Assembly (NCBI GenBank): GCA_049694275.1
Contig: JBAVQS010000058.1
Span: 1-7,011, forward strand
Direction of reading: 5' to 3'
DNA: 7,011 nt
From: JBAVQS01 sp049694275
GTDB lineage: Bacteria; Chloroflexota; Anaerolineae; UBA4142; SHND01
Below the pieces are notes generated by a model. The model worked only from the letters and a program-made list of their open reading frames with translations, made no database searches and had not been told where the DNA came from. Of this stretch, positions 6,201-7,011 are shown in pieces. The first letter of the stretch is position 1, and every line of letters begins with the position of its first letter. Both the position numbers and the translations under genes were made by a program.

Positions 6201-7011
6201 GTTCCTCCGCCTCCTTCGCCTCATTTCACCGTACAAAGGGTGGATCGCGCTCGCGGTCCTCCTGGGATCGGCGACCGTTGCCAGCGGCATTAGCCTGATG
6301 GCGACTTCGGCCTATCTGCTTGCAGCGGCAGCGCTCCATCCTTCGGTCGCCGAGCTGGAGGTGGCCATTGTCGGCGTCCGCTTTTTCGGCATCGCCCGCG
6401 GGGTGTTCCGCTATCTTGAGCGGTACGTCTCGCACACGGTGACCTTGCGCCTGCTCGGTCGCTGGCGCGTCTGGTTTTACCAGACCCTCGAACCGCTGGC
6501 TCCAGCGCGGCTCTACCAGTTCCGCAGCGGTGACCTGCTGGCCCGCACGGTCGGCGACATTGAGACACTTCAGGATTTCTATGTACGTGTGATTGCGCCA
6601 CCCGTGGTTGCTATCGTCGTCGCCGGCGGCATGACCCTTTGGCTGTGGGGGTTTGACCCGGCGCTCGCGGTCGTACTGCTCGGGTCATGGCTCATCGCCG
6701 GAGTCGGATTGCCCGCGTTCGCCGGGCGTCTCGCGTCAAAGTCTGCACAGCGCATGATTGCGACACGCGCCGCGCTCCATGCCCGATTGGTCGATGGGAT
6801 TCAGGGGATGGCTGATCTGGTTGCCTACGGACAGGAGAAACAGGTCACGCATGCGGTCGAGTCTACCGGCCAGAATTACGCGGCGGCGCAAACACGCCTG
6901 GCGTGGACCACCGCGCTCCAGAGCGGACTTGGCGTGCTGTTGACTAATCTGACGATGCTCGTCATTCTTGCCCTTGCCATCGGGCTGGTCAATGCGGGGC
7001 GCATGAATGGG
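6199..7011 (+). CDS. cydC: Heterodimeric ABC exporter CydC, N-terminal half (partial, cut by right edge)
   Basis: Second half of the CydDC transporter, paired with CydD. The frame is open from the ATG at 6199 to the last base, 271 codons, covering most of the transmembrane domain; the nucleotide-binding domain lies outside. Hydrophobic helices appear near 15-45, 57-70, 130-150, 155-178 and 242-265. The segment RYLERYVSHTVTLRLL (71-86) matches the CydC-specific RYxERxVSH region. H79 aligns with E. coli CydC H85, which I recall as the haem ligand in the CydDC structure. QFRSGDLLARTVGDIETLQDFY (about 107-128) matches the conserved coupling region, RYRQGELLNRVVADVDTL in E. coli. Start choice: ATG one nucleotide after the cydD TGA, with no ribosome binding site, which suggests translational coupling. 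E. coli CydC is 573 residues, so about 300 are missing. Confidence 0.94.
   Translation, partial: MFLRLLRLISPYKGWIALAVLLGSATVASGISLMATSAYLLAAAALHPSVAELEVAIVGVRFFGIARGVFRYLERYVSHTVTLRLLGRWRVWFYQTLEPLAPARLYQFRSGDLLARTVGDIETLQDFYVRVIAPPVVAIVVAGGMTLWLWGFDPALAVVLLGSWLIAGVGLPAFAGRLASKSAQRMIATRAALHARLVDGIQGMADLVAYGQEKQVTHAVESTGQNYAAAQTRLAWTTALQSGLGVLLTNLTMLVILALAIGLVNAGRMNG

Overview
The window carries a cytochrome bd oxidase locus: the two structural genes cydA and cydB, then a reverse-strand sensor histidine kinase, then cydD and the first half of cydC, which encode the ABC transporter needed to assemble the oxidase. The DNA is moderately GC-rich. A short Q-loop CydA, a soluble PAS-GAF histidine kinase and a possible IS630-like gene start at the left edge would fit Chloroflexota, with Roseiflexus-like lineages one option. 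This placement comes from general protein style only and is tentative.

Layout. Positions 1-68, reverse strand: a possible start of a divergent IS630-like transposase or helix-turn-helix protein, cut by the window edge. Positions 69-148: leader of cydA with a weak candidate promoter and a good ribosome binding site. Positions 149-1528 cydA and 1558-2574 cydB, forward, 29 nt apart, each with a GGAGG site. Positions 2578-2613: a strong hairpin shared as terminator by cydB and the convergent kinase gene. Positions 2615-4369, reverse: a 584-residue cytoplasmic PAS-GAF-HisKA-HATPase kinase. Positions 4370-4460: a compact divergent control region with face-to-face candidate promoters and two short inverted repeats. 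Positions 4461-6197 cydD and 6199-7011 (runs off the end) cydC, forward, one nucleotide apart.

How the genes work together. CydA and CydB form the membrane quinol oxidase that reduces O2 to water with high affinity. CydD and CydC form the heterodimeric ABC exporter whose activity is required for haem insertion into the oxidase. In many bacteria these four genes form one unit. Here a kinase on the opposite strand splits them into cydAB and cydDC. The kinase shares its promoter region with cydDC and its terminator with cydAB, so it may sense respiratory or redox state and control the locus. That is inference: no response regulator lies in the window.

I found no clearly novel system. The points most worth checking are the split cyd architecture with its kinase, the overlapping divergent promoters with a palindrome, and a tandem heptamer across the cydD/cydC junction where loss of one unit would fuse the two genes in frame.
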